A stretch of 64,000 nucleotides of DNA from Aidingimonas lacisalsi (GTDB lineage: Bacteria; Pseudomonadota; Gammaproteobacteria; Pseudomonadales; Halomonadaceae): positions 417,196-481,195 of the forward strand of contig NZ_VRYH01000001.1 in NCBI RefSeq assembly GCF_008079445.1. The letters run 5' to 3'. A program made the translations under genes and the position numbers. Positions 43,989 to 57,580 of this stretch are shown here, piece by piece. The notes beneath the pieces were generated by a model. The model searched no databases, was not told where the DNA came from, and saw nothing but the letters and a program-made list of their open reading frames with translations. The stretch's first letter is position 1; the number at the start of each line of letters is the position of its first letter.

Positions 43989-45359
43989 TCAACCCGACAG
44001 CATGGCAGTGGCAATCGTGAAATAAATCACCACCCCGCAGGCATCGATGATCGTCGTCACCAAAGGGGCAGATGCCGTCGCTGGATCCCAGCCCAATCGA
44101 TCGAGAAGAAAAGGGAGGCATATGCCGAGCAAACTGCCGAACAATACGATCGAGATCATACTCATGGCCACGACTAGCGCCACCATCTCGCCACCTCGCA
44201 GAATGCCGATCGGTGCGACGGCTATCGCCATGGTCAACCCCAGTGCGCCGGCAACCAGCAATTCCCGCCCCATCAGTTTTCCCCAATCCCTGATGCCAAC
44301 GTCCCCTGTTGCCATGCCACGGACCGTCAAGGTGGCAGCCTGGGCACCGGCATTTCCCCCGCTGCCTATCAACAATGGCAAGAAGAATACTAACGCCACC
44401 TGAGCAGCAATCGTTTCCTCGAAGTAAGCAATACCTGCCCCCGAGAATAGATTGCCGAAAACCAGCAATACGAGCCAGACAATACGCTTACGATACAGAC
44501 TCCATAGACGCACTCGGCTGACACCGCCCTCTAGTTGCCCGACCGAGGCCCCCTTGTGGATATCTTCCGTCGCTTCGGCTTCGACGACATCCATCGCATC
44601 GTCATGGGTCACTATTCCGACCAGTCGCTCCTCCTCATCCACGACCGGTACGGCCAGCAAGTCATAGTGCGCCACGATTCGAGCTACCTCTTCCTGGGGC
44701 GCATCGACACCAAGCTGAATCACATCCTTGATCATCAAGTCGTCGACACGGGCACCTGGTCGTGCCACGATCAACTGACGCAGCGACATCGTTCCCGCAA
44801 GCCGACCCTGATCGTCGATCATATAGATCTGATAGACGGTCTCCGCATCCGGTGCTGTCTGACGGACCCGCATCAATGCCTGAGACACCGTCAACCCACT
44901 GGGAATGGCAACATAATCCGAGGTCATCACCGCCCCGGCCGTTCCCTCTTCGTAGCTTGCCAGGCGCTTTAGATCCTCACGCTCGCGGTGAGCCATGCGA
45001 CGAAGTAGCCCTTCGCGTCGATCCTCATCCAAGACATTGAATAGATCGGCCCGTTCATCGCCACTCATCTCTTCGAGCAGTACCAGCAAGCGATCATCGG
45101 CCATCAAATCGGCCAGCTCCGCCTGCAGATCCCCCGACAGGTAGCCGAATACATTGGCACGCCGTTCGATGGACAGGCTTTCCAGAAGACTGAATACGGT
45201 TTGCCGGTCCTCGTCTTCCTCGGCAATGTCGGACAGGATGGCCGCGATATCGGCCGATCGAAGATCCGGAAGCAGCGATTCCAGCGTCTCTGAATCATCC
45301 TGGGACAAGGCGTCCAAGATCAGTAACTTGTTTTCCTGCAGCGTTGCTTCCAGCGACAT
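43989..45359 (-). CDS. mgtE: Magnesium transporter MgtE
   Basis: MgtE is a homodimeric magnesium channel of the inner membrane. The 456-residue protein has the cytoplasmic N domain (about residues 20-125, with the acidic DIAAILSDIAEEDEDR segment), a pair of CBS domains (about 130-260, MTSDYVAIPSGLTVSQAL and VPVVDEEERLVGIVTHDDAMDVVE) that sense magnesium, and five helices with the pore motifs PLLIGSGGNAGAQAATL and GWDPATASAPLVTTIIDACG. Length is typical. It follows the atp operon terminator and is separated from uppP by 94 bases with no obvious signal. Confidence 0.95.
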   Translation of the reverse strand: MSLEATLQENKLLILDALSQDDSETLESLLPDLRSADIAAILSDIAEEDEDRQTVFSLLESLSIERRANVFGYLSGDLQAELADLMADDRLLVLLEEMSGDERADLFNVLDEDRREGLLRRMAHREREDLKRLASYEEGTAGAVMTSDYVAIPSGLTVSQALMRVRQTAPDAETVYQIYMIDDQGRLAGTMSLRQLIVARPGARVDDLMIKDVIQLGVDAPQEEVARIVAHYDLLAVPVVDEEERLVGIVTHDDAMDVVEAEATEDIHKGASVGQLEGGVSRVRLWSLYRKRIVWLVLLVFGNLFSGAGIAYFEETIAAQVALVFFLPLLIGSGGNAGAQAATLTVRGMATGDVGIRDWGKLMGRELLVAGALGLTMAIAVAPIGILRGGEMVALVVAMSMISIVLFGSLLGICLPFLLDRLGWDPATASAPLVTTIIDACGVVIYFTIATAMLSG

Positions 45360-45401
45360 GGCAAGCCTCCTTACGCCTCACGGCGTGCCCACAAACGACG
45401 A

Positions 45402-45430
45402 CGCCCCCTGGCCATTACAACCAGAGGGCG
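45402..45430 (-). terminator. Probable atp operon terminator hairpin
   Basis: The bases CGCCCCCTGG (45402-45411) pair with CCAGAGGGCG (45421-45430) with a single mismatch around a 9-base loop. The hairpin starts 26 bases after the atpC stop on the minus strand and is followed by a weakly T-rich stretch. It separates atpC from mgtE. Confidence 0.55.
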
Positions 45431-45456
45431 CCGAGATCACAAGGCCGATCGTTCTG

Positions 45457-45885
45457 CTATTCTCTGCCCGCCTTCTTGCGCAATTGCTGAATGGTTCGCA
45501 ATTGGGCAACCGCTTCGGCAAGTTCAGCCGCCGCACGTGTATAATCGATTTCAGCGGCCGTCTCATTGAACGCTCTCAAGGCCTGTTGGCGCGCCTCTTC
45601 TGCCGCAGCTTCATCGAGGTCGCTGGCACGTACGGCCGTATCCGCGAGAATCGACACGATATCCGGCTGCACTTCGAGGAAGCCACCGGTGATGTAGTAA
45701 TTCTCTTCTTCACCACCGTCGTGGATCACGCGAACCGGGCCGGGTGACAGCTCAGTCAACAACGGCGCATGGCCAGGAAGGATCCCCAGATCCCCCATGA
45801 CACCAGCAGCGATGACCTGGTCGACATCGCCAGAGAAAATCGATGCCTCGGCACTGACGATCTCGCACTTTAGGCTGTTCGCCAT
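45457..45885 (-). CDS. atpC: ATP synthase epsilon subunit AtpC
   Basis: The 142-residue epsilon subunit is part of the central stalk and couples rotation to catalysis. It shows the N-terminal beta-sandwich start [36 protein letters not shown] and the C-terminal helical pair ([18 protein letters not shown]). It is the last gene of the atp operon, 25 bases after atpD. Confidence 0.95.
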   Translation of the reverse strand: MANSLKCEIVSAEASIFSGDVDQVIAAGVMGDLGILPGHAPLLTELSPGPVRVIHDGGEEENYYITGGFLEVQPDIVSILADTAVRASDLDEAAAEEARQQALRAFNETAAEIDYTRAAAELAEAVAQLRTIQQLRKKAGRE

Positions 45886-45910
45886 AGTCTTGTCCTCCTG
45901 CTGGACGACC

Positions 45911-48243
<2,333 letters not shown>

Positions 48244-48286
48244 AGCGACCTACCTCTCGTTCGTGGCTGTCAGAGACTGTAAACAC

Positions 48287-48305
48287 GGGAGAGGTGCCCT
48301 CTCCC
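48287..48305. other. Intercistronic hairpin between atpA and atpG
   Basis: An 8-base perfect stem (GGGAGAGG 48287-48294, CCTCTCCC 48298-48305) with a 3-base loop lies 12 bases after the atpA stop on the minus strand. No T-run follows. It probably stabilises or delimits the upstream atpA message. Confidence 0.55.
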
Positions 48306-48316
48306 AAGCTAACGGA

Positions 48317-49861
48317 TTACCAGCTCTGAGTTGCCTTGAACTTCTCGAGACCAGCCTTGAGGCCTTCCTGAATTTCGTCGTTGTAGTCGCCAGTCTGGTT
48401 GATCTTGTCGAGCAGTTCGCCATGCTCTGCCTGCATATAGGCATGCAACGCTTGCTCAAAGGCCAGCACCTTGTCTACCCCGATGTCATCCAGGAAGCCT
48501 TCGTTGGCGGCATATAGCGTCAGCGCCATTTCGGCCACGGACATCGGCGAGTACTGATGCTGTTTCATCAACTCAGTGACACGCTGACCGTGTTCAAGCT
48601 GCTTTCGCGTTGCCTCGTCCAGATCGGAAGCAAACTGGGAGAAGGCCGCCAGCTCACGATACTGAGCCAATGCCAGACGAACGGTGCCCCCCAGCTTCTT
48701 GATGATCTTGGTCTGGGCCGAACCACCAACGCGGGAAACGGACAAACCGGCGTTGATCGCCGGACGAATCCCGGAGTTGAACAGGTTCGTTTCAAGAAAG
48801 ATCTGACCATCGGTAATCGAGATGACGTTGGTCGGCACGAAGGCCGATACGTCTCCCCCTTGCGTTTCGATGATCGGCAACGCCGTCAGGGAGCCTGTCT
48901 TGCCCTTGACTTCACCGTTGGTGAACTTCTCGACGTAATCGGCGTTGACACGCGCAGCGCGCTCGAGCAAGCGCGAATGGAGATAGAAGACATCCCCGGG
49001 GAAGGCTTCACGTCCCGGCGGGCGACGCAGCAATAGCGACGTCTGTCGATACGCTACGGCCTGCTTGGAGAGGTCGTCGTAGACGATCAGGGCATCTTCG
49101 CCGCGATCGCGGAAATATTCCCCCATGGTGCACCCGGCATAGGCAGCGAGGAACTGCATCGGTGCCGGATCGGCAGCGCCTGCGGATACCACGATGGTAT
49201 GTTCCATCGCACCATGTTCTTCAAGTTTGTTCACCACCTGGGCAATGGTCGACTGCTTTTGACCGATGGCGACATAAACGCAGGTGATGTCCTTGCCTTT
49301 CTGGTTGATGATCGTATCCACGGCGATCGCCGATTTACCAATCTGTCGATCGCCAATGATCAACTCACGCTGACCACGACCGATCGGCACCATGGAGTCG
49401 ATCGATTTGAGACCCGTTTGTACCGGTTGATCGACTGACTGGCGGGTAATGACACCTGGCGCGACTTTTTCGACTGCGTCGGTCTCCTTGGTATCGATAT
49501 CACCTTTACCATCGATCGGGTTGCCGAGTGCATCGACGACACGGCCAATGAGCTCACGTCCGACCGGCACTTCGAGGACACGACCGGTACATTGCGCGGT
49601 CATCCCCTCTTCGAGTTTCAGGTAGTCGCCAAGTACCACGGCCCCGACGCTGTCGCGCTCAAGGTTGAGCGTCATGCCATAGATGCCGCCGGGAAATTCG
49701 ATCATCTCGCCAAACATGGCGTCTTCGAGGCCGTGAATACGTACGATGCCATCGAAAACACTGACGATAGTACCCTGATTGCGGGCTTCGGATGCGACAT
49801 CAAGCTTTTCGATACGTTGCTTGATGATGTCGCTGATCTCGGAAGGATTCAGTTGCTGCAT
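48317..49861 (-). CDS. atpA: ATP synthase alpha subunit AtpA
   Basis: The 514-residue alpha subunit carries the non-catalytic nucleotide sites of F1. The P-loop [15 protein letters not shown] (about residues 170-184), [37 protein letters not shown] (shown to 20) and the C-terminal helical domain are typical. It is preceded by atpH (17-base gap) and followed by atpG. Confidence 0.98.
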   Translation of the reverse strand: MQQLNPSEISDIIKQRIEKLDVASEARNQGTIVSVFDGIVRIHGLEDAMFGEMIEFPGGIYGMTLNLERDSVGAVVLGDYLKLEEGMTAQCTGRVLEVPVGRELIGRVVDALGNPIDGKGDIDTKETDAVEKVAPGVITRQSVDQPVQTGLKSIDSMVPIGRGQRELIIGDRQIGKSAIAVDTIINQKGKDITCVYVAIGQKQSTIAQVVNKLEEHGAMEHTIVVSAGAADPAPMQFLAAYAGCTMGEYFRDRGEDALIVYDDLSKQAVAYRQTSLLLRRPPGREAFPGDVFYLHSRLLERAARVNADYVEKFTNGEVKGKTGSLTALPIIETQGGDVSAFVPTNVISITDGQIFLETNLFNSGIRPAINAGLSVSRVGGSAQTKIIKKLGGTVRLALAQYRELAAFSQFASDLDEATRKQLEHGQRVTELMKQHQYSPMSVAEMALTLYAANEGFLDDIGVDKVLAFEQALHAYMQAEHGELLDKINQTGDYNDEIQEGLKAGLEKFKATQSW

Positions 49862-49878
49862 GCCATGTCCCTCATGGC

Positions 49879-50415
49879 TCAGGCGGAAAGTGCCTCGTGA
49901 AGGCGGTTCAATCGACCGCGTACCGACCCGTCAATGACGGTGTCGCCGGCACGCAGGATGACGCCACCCAACAAGGTTTGATCCACCTGAGTAGTAATGG
50001 AGATTTCGCGATTGAGACGCTTCTTGAGTGCGGCACCGAGCTTGTCTTGCTGCTCGGTTTCCAACTCGAATGCCGAAACGATAGTTACGTCAATGCGCTG
50101 TTCGTACTCGGCCCGGAAGGTCTCGAACTGCTGTGAAATCGACCTTAATACCGACAACCGGCCTTTCTCGCCTAGCATGTCGAGAAACTGTCTGGCCGGC
50201 TTATCGACCGTTATATCGGCAATCTCGATAAGCAGTTCCACCTTTTGAGCAGAAGTCAGCTTGGGATGAGAAAGCACCTTCTGCATCTCGCGGTCGGCAA
50301 CCACACGACCCAGCGCTTCAAGCCACTCGGACCAGGCCGGAAGCGCATCATGATCGCGTGCGTACTCGAACGCCGCCTTGGCGTAGGGTCGAGCGACGGT
50401 AGATATTTCCGCCAT
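49879..50415 (-). CDS. atpH: ATP synthase delta subunit AtpH
   Basis: The 178-residue delta subunit joins the peripheral stalk to the top of F1. The family signs are [18 protein letters not shown] at the N-terminus and the C-terminal [20 protein letters not shown] followed by [11 protein letters not shown]. It follows atpF after 11 bases and precedes atpA. Confidence 0.95.
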   Translation of the reverse strand: MAEISTVARPYAKAAFEYARDHDALPAWSEWLEALGRVVADREMQKVLSHPKLTSAQKVELLIEIADITVDKPARQFLDMLGEKGRLSVLRSISQQFETFRAEYEQRIDVTIVSAFELETEQQDKLGAALKKRLNREISITTQVDQTLLGGVILRAGDTVIDGSVRGRLNRLHEALSA

Positions 50416-50426
50416 GGGTCACCTCC

Positions 50427-50897
50427 TCACAGTTCGGCGGCAAGCTCATCGAGCAGCTTGCGATGTGCCTTCTCATCAATGGAGGATTCCAGGACGCGTT
50501 CCGCACCGAGAATAGCCAAACTGGCGACTTGTGTACGAAGCTCTTCCTTGGCGCGATTGACTTCCTGCTCAACCTCGGCCCTCGCACCGGCGATGATACG
50601 ATCACCTTCGGCACGTGCTTGTCCACGCGCCTCCTCGATCATCTGATTGGCGCGCTTGTTGGCCTGCTCGAGAATTTCAGAAGCCTGTTCCTTGCTTTCT
50701 CGTAGCGTCTGGTCCGCTTGTTCCTGAGCGAGCTCAAGGTCACGTGACGCACGGCTGGCCGCATCCAGCCCCTCAGCGATCTTTTTCTGACGCTCATGGA
50801 GCGCTTGGCTGATCGGCGGCCACACATACTTTATGCAAAACCAGACAAAGATCGCGAAGGCGATCGACTGTCCGATAAGCGTCATGTTGATATTCAC
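50427..50897 (-). CDS. atpF: ATP synthase subunit b AtpF
   Basis: The 156-residue b subunit forms the peripheral stalk: one N-terminal membrane helix (about residues 5-27, with [15 protein letters not shown]) followed by a long charged helix. The start is a GTG at 50897 in GTG-AAT, the same unusual start used in many gammaproteobacterial atpF genes (for example E. coli VNLNATILGQ), which argues against the later ATG. It follows atpE after a 75-base gap that contains a hairpin. Confidence 0.94.
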   Translation of the reverse strand: MNINMTLIGQSIAFAIFVWFCIKYVWPPISQALHERQKKIAEGLDAASRASRDLELAQEQADQTLRESKEQASEILEQANKRANQMIEEARGQARAEGDRIIAGARAEVEQEVNRAKEELRTQVASLAILGAERVLESSIDEKAHRKLLDELAAEL

Positions 50898-50941
50898 AGG
50901 ACTGTACCTCTGACGGATTCGTGGCGACCGGAAACTGACAA

Positions 50942-50962
50942 ACCGAGCGCACTGCGCTCGGT
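50942..50962. other. Intercistronic hairpin between atpE and atpF
   Basis: A perfect 9-base stem (ACCGAGCGC 50942-50950, GCGCTCGGT 50954-50962) with a 3-base loop follows the atpE stop on the minus strand by about 10 bases. The c subunit is needed in about tenfold excess, so a stabilising hairpin at the end of atpE makes sense. No T-run follows. Confidence 0.6.
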
Positions 50963-50972
50963 AAGCGAGCTA

Positions 50973-51203
<231 letters not shown>

Positions 51204-51270
51204 TTAGCTCCTATTACTGAAGGTATCGGAATTGCAAGTGTTACAGCGTTAGTAGTCGTTGCTCGTGTTA

Positions 51271-52122
<852 letters not shown>

Positions 52123-52509
52123 TCAGTCACGCACAAGCCAAGGAGCTACCCAGTGCATGAAAATAACCGCCAAGTATGCGCTGAAAAAGAAAATTAGGTT
52201 TGAAGGAGGCACCGTGATGAACACTACGGCAAACAGTACCACCGTCAAACCGAACTTTCCTGCTTCCGCCCGGTACAGATTGGTTACGACTCGTTGCGGT
52301 TGTCTTCCTCCACGACCGAGACCCGACCTCCACACGAAATACCCATTGGGCAGCCATCCTACCAGCCCACCTTTCAAGACGGACAGAGCGCTTTCGGCTC
52401 CACCTGCCAGTAACGCGATCCCGATCAGGATCATTACGGCAATCGCTTGTCCCCACAGCACTCGGGCAAAACGTGTTTGACGGCGAATCGCCGGTGAAGG
52501 TCGTTGCAT
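52123..52509 (-). CDS. atpI: ATP synthase assembly protein AtpI
   Basis: The 128-residue protein has four hydrophobic segments (for example AVMILIGIALLAGG and LTVVLFAVVFITV) and the GGLVGWLPNGYFVWRS segment typical of AtpI, which helps assemble the c ring or supports magnesium entry. An open frame of almost the same size in another frame (52127-52516) is a shadow. The start at 52509 has AAAGGTG 5 bases upstream. It is the first gene of the atp operon. Confidence 0.9.
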   Translation of the reverse strand: MQRPSPAIRRQTRFARVLWGQAIAVMILIGIALLAGGAESALSVLKGGLVGWLPNGYFVWRSGLGRGGRQPQRVVTNLYRAEAGKFGLTVVLFAVVFITVPPSNLIFFFSAYLAVIFMHWVAPWLVRD

Positions 52510-52572
52510 CGTTCACCTTTGCTGATGCTCGTCAAACGATCGAGTGCATTACCATCAGGCAAACACCCGCGG

Positions 52573-52601
52573 ATTATAGGGAAGCGCTACAGAGCGTTCA
52601 A
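52573..52601 (-). promoter_or_regulatory. Sigma70-type promoter of the atp operon
   Basis: On the minus strand a TTGAAC -35 box (52596-52601) and a perfect TATAAT -10 box (52573-52578) are separated by exactly 17 bases. The start of transcription would be near 52566, about 55 bases before atpI. A small CGCGAA/TTCGCG hairpin just upstream (52612-52625) may end the parB message. Confidence 0.8.
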
Positions 52602-52700
52602 CCGAAGGCAACGCGAATTTTCGCGATATTGCACTAGTTTACGACCAAAAGGGTAGGAATCGTCGGTAAAAAACGTTAGCTTGCTAAAAAGTAATCCCAT

Positions 52701-53636
52701 TCAGCGGATATGTCCCAGAATGCCATCGAGTTCGTCCAGACTACTGTAACGAATGGTCAAACGCCCCTTGCCACTGCGACCGTGCTGAATCTTGACGGGC
52801 GCACCAAGTAGTTCTCCGAGCTGAGTTTCCAAACGGCCGACATCGGTAGGCGTCTCTTCCCGAGAAGACGGCGAACGCTTGGCGCTCCCTTCTTCGCCAA
52901 GACGCTTGACCAACGCTTCCGTTGCGCGAACCGTCAGGTCCTTGTTGACCACTTCATGAGCCGCTTGGCGCTGTTTTGCCCCGGACAGGGCGAGTAGTGC
53001 ACGAGCATGCCCCATATCCAGATCTCCGCGCTCGAGCAATGTCTGGACTTCGGGATCGAGAGCCAATAAACGCAACAGGTTAGCCACTTGGGCACGAGAG
53101 CGCCCGACCGTGTCAGCCACCTGTTTCTGTGTCAGATCGAAATCGTCCATCAGACGTTTCAACGCCATCGCCTCTTCGACCGGATTGAGGTTCTCCCGCT
53201 GAATATTCTCGATCAACGCCAGAGCCAGAGCCGCCTGATCACTGACCTCCCGGATAACTGCCGGAATCACATCGAGTTCAGCCAGTTGAGCCGCACGCCA
53301 ACGACGTTCGCCAGCGATGATTTCGTAGCGCTTCTGACCCACGGGGCGTACCACGATGGGCTGCATGACTCCCTGAGCACGAATCGAATCGGCCAGTTCT
53401 TCCAGTGCTTCGGGCTGGATGTCCCGGCGCGGCTGAAATTGCCCGCGTGATAGCTGGCCGAGTGGCAAGCGCTCCAAGCGATCGCCGGCAAACGCTGGCG
53501 ACTCGATCGTTAGATCAACGTCCCCATCGCTCTGCTCGAGGGGCGTGTCGTTCTCACCTTCCAAGGACTCACGATGGCGGGCACCAGAACCGATCAAGGC
53601 ATCCAGGCCACGGCCCAGGGGGCGTTTACGCGTCAT
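52701..53636 (-). CDS. parB: Chromosome partitioning protein ParB
   Basis: ParB binds parS sites near the origin, spreads along DNA with CTP, and works with ParA in chromosome segregation. The 311-residue protein starts MTRKRPLGRGLDALIGSG and has the CTP-binding block QPRRDIQPEALEELADSI with GERRWRAAQLA, the helix-turn-helix segment LTQKQVADTVGRSRAQVANL and a C-terminal dimerisation domain. It follows parA after 30 bases. No perfect parS (TGTTTCACGTGAAACA-like) was found in the window. Confidence 0.96.
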   Translation of the reverse strand: MTRKRPLGRGLDALIGSGARHRESLEGENDTPLEQSDGDVDLTIESPAFAGDRLERLPLGQLSRGQFQPRRDIQPEALEELADSIRAQGVMQPIVVRPVGQKRYEIIAGERRWRAAQLAELDVIPAVIREVSDQAALALALIENIQRENLNPVEEAMALKRLMDDFDLTQKQVADTVGRSRAQVANLLRLLALDPEVQTLLERGDLDMGHARALLALSGAKQRQAAHEVVNKDLTVRATEALVKRLGEEGSAKRSPSSREETPTDVGRLETQLGELLGAPVKIQHGRSGKGRLTIRYSSLDELDGILGHIR

Positions 53637-53666
53637 TGATATTCCCTCGATTCATATTCCCGAGAC

Positions 53667-54437
53667 TCATAGCGACAAGCGCCGAATCAACTCCTTGGCC
53701 AGCACACGGTGCGCCTGACTGCCCCGTGAGAAACGGGCGTACTTGGTGACCGGCAAACCGTGGCTGGGGGCTTCTGCCACCCTGACGTTGCGAGGAATCG
53801 TGGTCTTGAGCAAGGTATCGCCGAAATAGTCGCGCAACTGTTTGCTGACATCGCGAGTCAGGCTGTTACGCGAATCATACATCGTTCGGACGATGCCATG
53901 GAGTGCCAGGTTGGGATTCACGCTATCGCGAATCTGATCGACCGTGTCGAGCAGTGCCGACAGGCCCTCGAGAGCGTAGAACTCGCATTGCAGCGGGATC
54001 AGCACCCCGTGAGCAGCCGTCAGACCATTGACGGTCAGCATATTCAATGATGGCGGACAATCGATCAGGACGACATCATATTCCCCGGCAACGCTTCTCA
54101 AGGCCTCCGATAGGAAACGCTCTCGTCCCTCATCACGGTCGAGTAGATCGACCTCGGCAGCGGTCAGGTCACCATTACTGGGTAACAGAGCGTAGCCGGT
54201 ATCCGGACAATCGAGGATAACCTCCGCAGCGCGACTGTCTCCCATCAACACATCCAGGATGCTGCCATCGAGCTCGTGCTTGTCGATGCCACTCCCCATG
54301 GTGGCATGCCCCTGGGGATCCAGGTCGACCAGTAGCACGCGGCGGTCCAGTGCCGCCAAGCTGGCGGCCAGATTGACGGCCGTGGTGGTCTTGCCCACGC
54401 CCCCTTTCTGATTGGTCAAGGCGATGATCTTGGTCAC
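53667..54437 (-). CDS. parA: Chromosome partitioning ATPase ParA (Soj)
   Basis: The 256-residue protein is a ParA ATPase that moves ParB-parS complexes. The deviant Walker A KGGVGKTTTAVNLA (about residues 11-24) with its signature Lys, VLLVDLDPQGHATMGSG and VLIDCPPSLNMLTVNGL are intact. The start is a GTG at 54437 with GGGAG 6 bases upstream. It lies between rsmG (38 bases upstream) and parB, the usual near-origin arrangement. Confidence 0.96.
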   Translation of the reverse strand: MTKIIALTNQKGGVGKTTTAVNLAASLAALDRRVLLVDLDPQGHATMGSGIDKHELDGSILDVLMGDSRAAEVILDCPDTGYALLPSNGDLTAAEVDLLDRDEGRERFLSEALRSVAGEYDVVLIDCPPSLNMLTVNGLTAAHGVLIPLQCEFYALEGLSALLDTVDQIRDSVNPNLALHGIVRTMYDSRNSLTRDVSKQLRDYFGDTLLKTTIPRNVRVAEAPSHGLPVTKYARFSRGSQAHRVLAKELIRRLSL

Positions 54438-54475
54438 AAGCGACTCCCTTGCAGATTCTGACCGCTACCACGCAG

Positions 54476-55129
54476 TTATCCCGATTGGTCTTCATGGCGA
54501 CTCAGGGTCATCAGTACGCGTTTACCATGTTCTCCCGGTATGTCGAGATGCCGGACTTCCTCAACCTTGACTCCAGAAGGCAGTTCGCCACGTTCCGATT
54601 CCACCGACGGGCCTTTCATTGCCATCCACCGTCCCTGTCGAGTCAGCAGATGGTCGCTGAGTGTCACGAATGCACCGAGTCCGGCAAAAGCCCGAGAAAC
54701 GATCTGATCGAAGGGGGCGGCTTCGAACGACTCGACTCTGGATTGTACGGGCGTGACATTGGTCAATCCCAATTCCAGCACAACTTGGCGTTGAAAACGT
54801 ACTTTCTTGCCGTTGCTGTCGAGCAGTGTGACATCCGACTCAGGCCTGAGGATAGCGATGATCAGACCAGGAAAGCCGGCTCCTGCGCCGACATCAAGGA
54901 TACGAGACCCTTGCATGGCATCAACGATAGCAGCACTGTCGAGCAAGTGCTTGGTAACCATCTCGGCCGGCGATCGTATCGCGGTGAGGTTATAGGCACG
55001 ATTCCACTTGTGCAATAGGGCCAATATCGTCAACAGCCGTCGGCGTTGTTGATCATCAGGATACCAGCCCAGGTCAGCGAGACCTTCATCCAATCGTTGC
55101 TCGACGGTGACGTCCATCGCCTTGATCAT
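54476..55129 (-). CDS. rsmG: 16S rRNA (guanine527-N7)-methyltransferase RsmG (GidB)
   Basis: RsmG methylates G527 of 16S rRNA; loss of it can give low-level streptomycin resistance. The 217-residue protein has the class I methyltransferase motif [17 protein letters not shown] (about residues 76-92), [19 protein letters not shown] ahead of it and [14 protein letters not shown]. It overlaps mnmG by 4 bases, as in most gammaproteobacteria. Confidence 0.95.
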   Translation of the reverse strand: MIKAMDVTVEQRLDEGLADLGWYPDDQQRRRLLTILALLHKWNRAYNLTAIRSPAEMVTKHLLDSAAIVDAMQGSRILDVGAGAGFPGLIIAILRPESDVTLLDSNGKKVRFQRQVVLELGLTNVTPVQSRVESFEAAPFDQIVSRAFAGLGAFVTLSDHLLTRQGRWMAMKGPSVESERGELPSGVKVEEVRHLDIPGEHGKRVLMTLSRHEDQSG

Positions 55130-57021
55130 CCAGCGGCCACCTGACTGGTATCCAGTAAACGACGTTTCTTGAGATGAACCAGGAGAATGGAAACTGCAGC
55201 AGGGGTCACACCAGAGATTCGACTCGCCTGACCAAGAGTTTGCGGACGTGCTTCCTTGAGCTTCTGGCGAATTTCGTTGGATAGGCCGTCGACATGATCA
55301 TAGTCCAGTGCCTCGGGCAACGGTGTCGCCTCGTGACGCTTCAATTTGTCGATTTCTTCCTGCTGACGGTCGATATAGCCCTTGTACTTGGCTTGGATCT
55401 GTACCTGTTCGGCTACCGTGGGGTCCACGTCCGATTCACCGTTGAGCGACGCTAAATCACGGTATTCGAGTTCAGGACGCTTGAGAAGATCCAGCAGGTT
55501 GTACTCGCGTCCCAGAGCTTTACCGGTTTTTTCCTCGACGGCATCAGCAGCCATTGTCCCCGGGTGTACCCAAGTGGACTTGAGCCGAGCCTGTTCACGT
55601 TCGATGGCATCACGCTTATCCACAAAGGTGGACCATCGCTCATCGTCGACCAATCCCATGTCACGGCCGAGTTCCGTCAAACGCAAGTCGGCGTTGTCTT
55701 CGCGCAGCAAAAGCCTGTACTCCGCACGTGACGTGAACATCCGATAAGGTTCCTGAGTTCCCAGCGTGATCAGATCATCGACGAGCACACCCAGATAGGC
55801 TTCATCACGGCGTGGTGTCCAGGCGGCTTTGCCCTGTGCCCGGCGTGCAGCATTCAAGCCTGCCAGAAGCCCTTGTGCACCGGCCTCTTCGTAACCGGTC
55901 GTGCCATTGATCTGGCCGGCGAAATACAGGTTGTGGATAAATTTGGTTTCCAGCGAGTGGAGGAGATCTCGAGGATCGAAGAAATCGTATTCGATGGCAT
56001 AACCAGGCCGCGTGATATGCGCCTGTTCGAGACCACCGATTGACCGGACTACCTGTAACTGGATGTCGAAGGGCAGTGAGGTCGAAATGCCGTTGGGATA
56101 GAGCTCATGGGTCTCGAGCCCTTCAGGCTCGACAAAAATTTGATGGCTCGACTTGTCGGCGAAACGATGAACCTTGTCTTCGATCGATGGGCAATAACGT
56201 GGCCCTACTCCCTCGATGGTTCCCGAATACATCGGCGAACGGTCCAGGTTGGCCAGGATGATCTCGTGTGTTTTCTCGTTGGTATGAGCAATATGGCAAC
56301 TCATCTGTCGAGGATGCCAGTCGCGTTGCCCCATGTATGACATGACGGGGGTCGGTGTATCGCCCGGCTGTTCCTCGAGACGTGAGAAATCGACGCTCTT
56401 GGCGTCCAATCGAGGCGGTGTTCCAGTCTTGAGGCGATCGACGCGAAACGGCAACTCGCGCAAACGGGACGAGAGTGCATTGGAAGGAGGATCCCCTGCA
56501 CGACCACCGCGACTGTTATCGAGTCCGATATGAATCACGCCGCCCAGGAAGGTACCTGTGCACAGGACAACGGTATCACCATGAAACCGGATACCGGTTT
56601 CAGTGACGACCCCGGTCACGGTATCACCCTCGACGATCAGATCGCCGGCGGCCTGCTGGAATATCACCAGATTCGATTGAGTTTCCAACTGGCGACGTAT
56701 GGCGGCCTTGTAGAGTACACGATCGGCTTGTGCCCGAGTTGCTCTGACGGCTGGGCCCTTGCGGGCATTGAGGACGCGGAACTGAATGCCTGCCAGGTCA
56801 GTAGCTTTGGCCATTGCGCCATCCAGAGCATCGATTTCCTTGATCAGGTGGCTTTTGCCTATGCCTCCCATGGCGGGGTTACAGGACATCTGGCCGAGTG
56901 TCTCGATGTTGTGTGTCAGCAGCAGTGTTCTGGCGCCAGTGCGGGCAGCGGCCAGGGCGGCCTCGGTTCCCGCATGACCGCCACCGATGACGATGACCTG
57001 GTAACGATCGGGATAATCCAC
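55126..57021 (-). CDS. mnmG: tRNA uridine 5-carboxymethylaminomethyl modification enzyme MnmG (GidA)
   Basis: MnmG works with MnmE to modify the wobble uridine of certain tRNAs using FAD and NADH. The 631-residue protein shows the FAD-binding [18 protein letters not shown] (about residues 9-26), [20 protein letters not shown] and [21 protein letters not shown] chose the GTG at 57021 because a GAGGTG site lies 6 bases upstream and the product [15 protein letters not shown] aligns with E. coli MFYPDPFDVIIIGGG; the ATG 10 codons earlier gives an extra unlike tail. It faces away from the origin region to its right. Confidence 0.96.
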   Translation of the reverse strand: MDYPDRYQVIVIGGGHAGTEAALAAARTGARTLLLTHNIETLGQMSCNPAMGGIGKSHLIKEIDALDGAMAKATDLAGIQFRVLNARKGPAVRATRAQADRVLYKAAIRRQLETQSNLVIFQQAAGDLIVEGDTVTGVVTETGIRFHGDTVVLCTGTFLGGVIHIGLDNSRGGRAGDPPSNALSSRLRELPFRVDRLKTGTPPRLDAKSVDFSRLEEQPGDTPTPVMSYMGQRDWHPRQMSCHIAHTNEKTHEIILANLDRSPMYSGTIEGVGPRYCPSIEDKVHRFADKSSHQIFVEPEGLETHELYPNGISTSLPFDIQLQVVRSIGGLEQAHITRPGYAIEYDFFDPRDLLHSLETKFIHNLYFAGQINGTTGYEEAGAQGLLAGLNAARRAQGKAAWTPRRDEAYLGVLVDDLITLGTQEPYRMFTSRAEYRLLLREDNADLRLTELGRDMGLVDDERWSTFVDKRDAIEREQARLKSTWVHPGTMAADAVEEKTGKALGREYNLLDLLKRPELEYRDLASLNGESDVDPTVAEQVQIQAKYKGYIDRQQEEIDKLKRHEATPLPEALDYDHVDGLSNEIRQKLKEARPQTLGQASRISGVTPAAVSILLVHLKKRRLLDTSQVAAG

Positions 57022-57059
57022 GTTGCACCTCGAGTGATGCTGGCTTGGCATCGTTGCTA

Positions 57060-57500
57060 AAAGACATATAGCGAAATCAGCCAGCCAGTATAAACCTCTT
57101 GTGGGTAACCGTCAGGGGTTTTCCACACCTCGTGTGTCGTACCCTGGTTGTTCAGGGTCTCTAATAATTATTATTGATTGTTAAGTAAAGAAGTTCTGTT
57201 GTTGTTGCTACTACTGGTGTGGATGTTTTTTGTGGAAAACTATATATAGTCTCCGAAAAACATATAGATACAGTGTTCACAAGTATGCGGAAAGTACGGG
57301 CAGTAGCTGCGTACGGACAGCGAGGAAGCTGTGGACGATAATGGCATTTTTCCACAGGACTCACTTTTCACCACTTGTCCACCGTCGTCTACCGAGCTTG
57401 TCACCGTGGCTGTTAACACATCGGTTGTAATTCGATGAACGGCTCAAGAGCAGGGGATGAGAGGGAATTGGAATGGATTGGCGGGATAAGTTATCCACAG
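57060..57500. other. Candidate chromosomal replication origin (oriC)
   Basis: This 440-base noncoding region upstream of mnmG has a clear AT-rich stretch (57161-57190) next to a perfect hairpin (57141-57158), a second AT-rich stretch (57236-57275) and several DnaA-box-like sites: TTATCCACA (57491-57499, perfect), TTTTCCACA (57119-57127 and 57348-57356), its reverse complement (57231-57239), and weaker ones at 57218, 57330 and 57375. In E. coli oriC is also next to mnmG. All genes from mnmG to glmS run leftward, away from the region, as expected for leading-strand genes. No GATC occurs in 57060-57500, so Dam/SeqA control like E. coli is unlikely. Confidence 0.65.
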
Positions 57501-57504
57501 AGCG

Positions 57505-57534
57505 AAAACGGGCCCATCATGAACGACGGGCCCG
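57505..57534 (-). terminator. Intrinsic terminator of the amino-acid ABC transporter operon
   Basis: On the minus strand a 7-base GC-rich stem (CGGGCCC 57509-57515 pairing with GGGCCCG 57528-57534) is followed at once by TTTT (57508-57505). It lies 47 bases after the transporter ATPase stop and stops transcription before it enters the candidate origin. Confidence 0.8.
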
Positions 57535-57580
57535 CGATGGCCTTTCACCAATGAAGGAACTTCAATGCTTCACTGGCCCC

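Noticed and set aside
52510..57100. parS site near parAB
   Set aside because: Looking for TGTTTCACGTGAAACA or the pseudomonad GTTCCACGTGGAAC form, I saw only unrelated CACGTG-containing sequences in the window.
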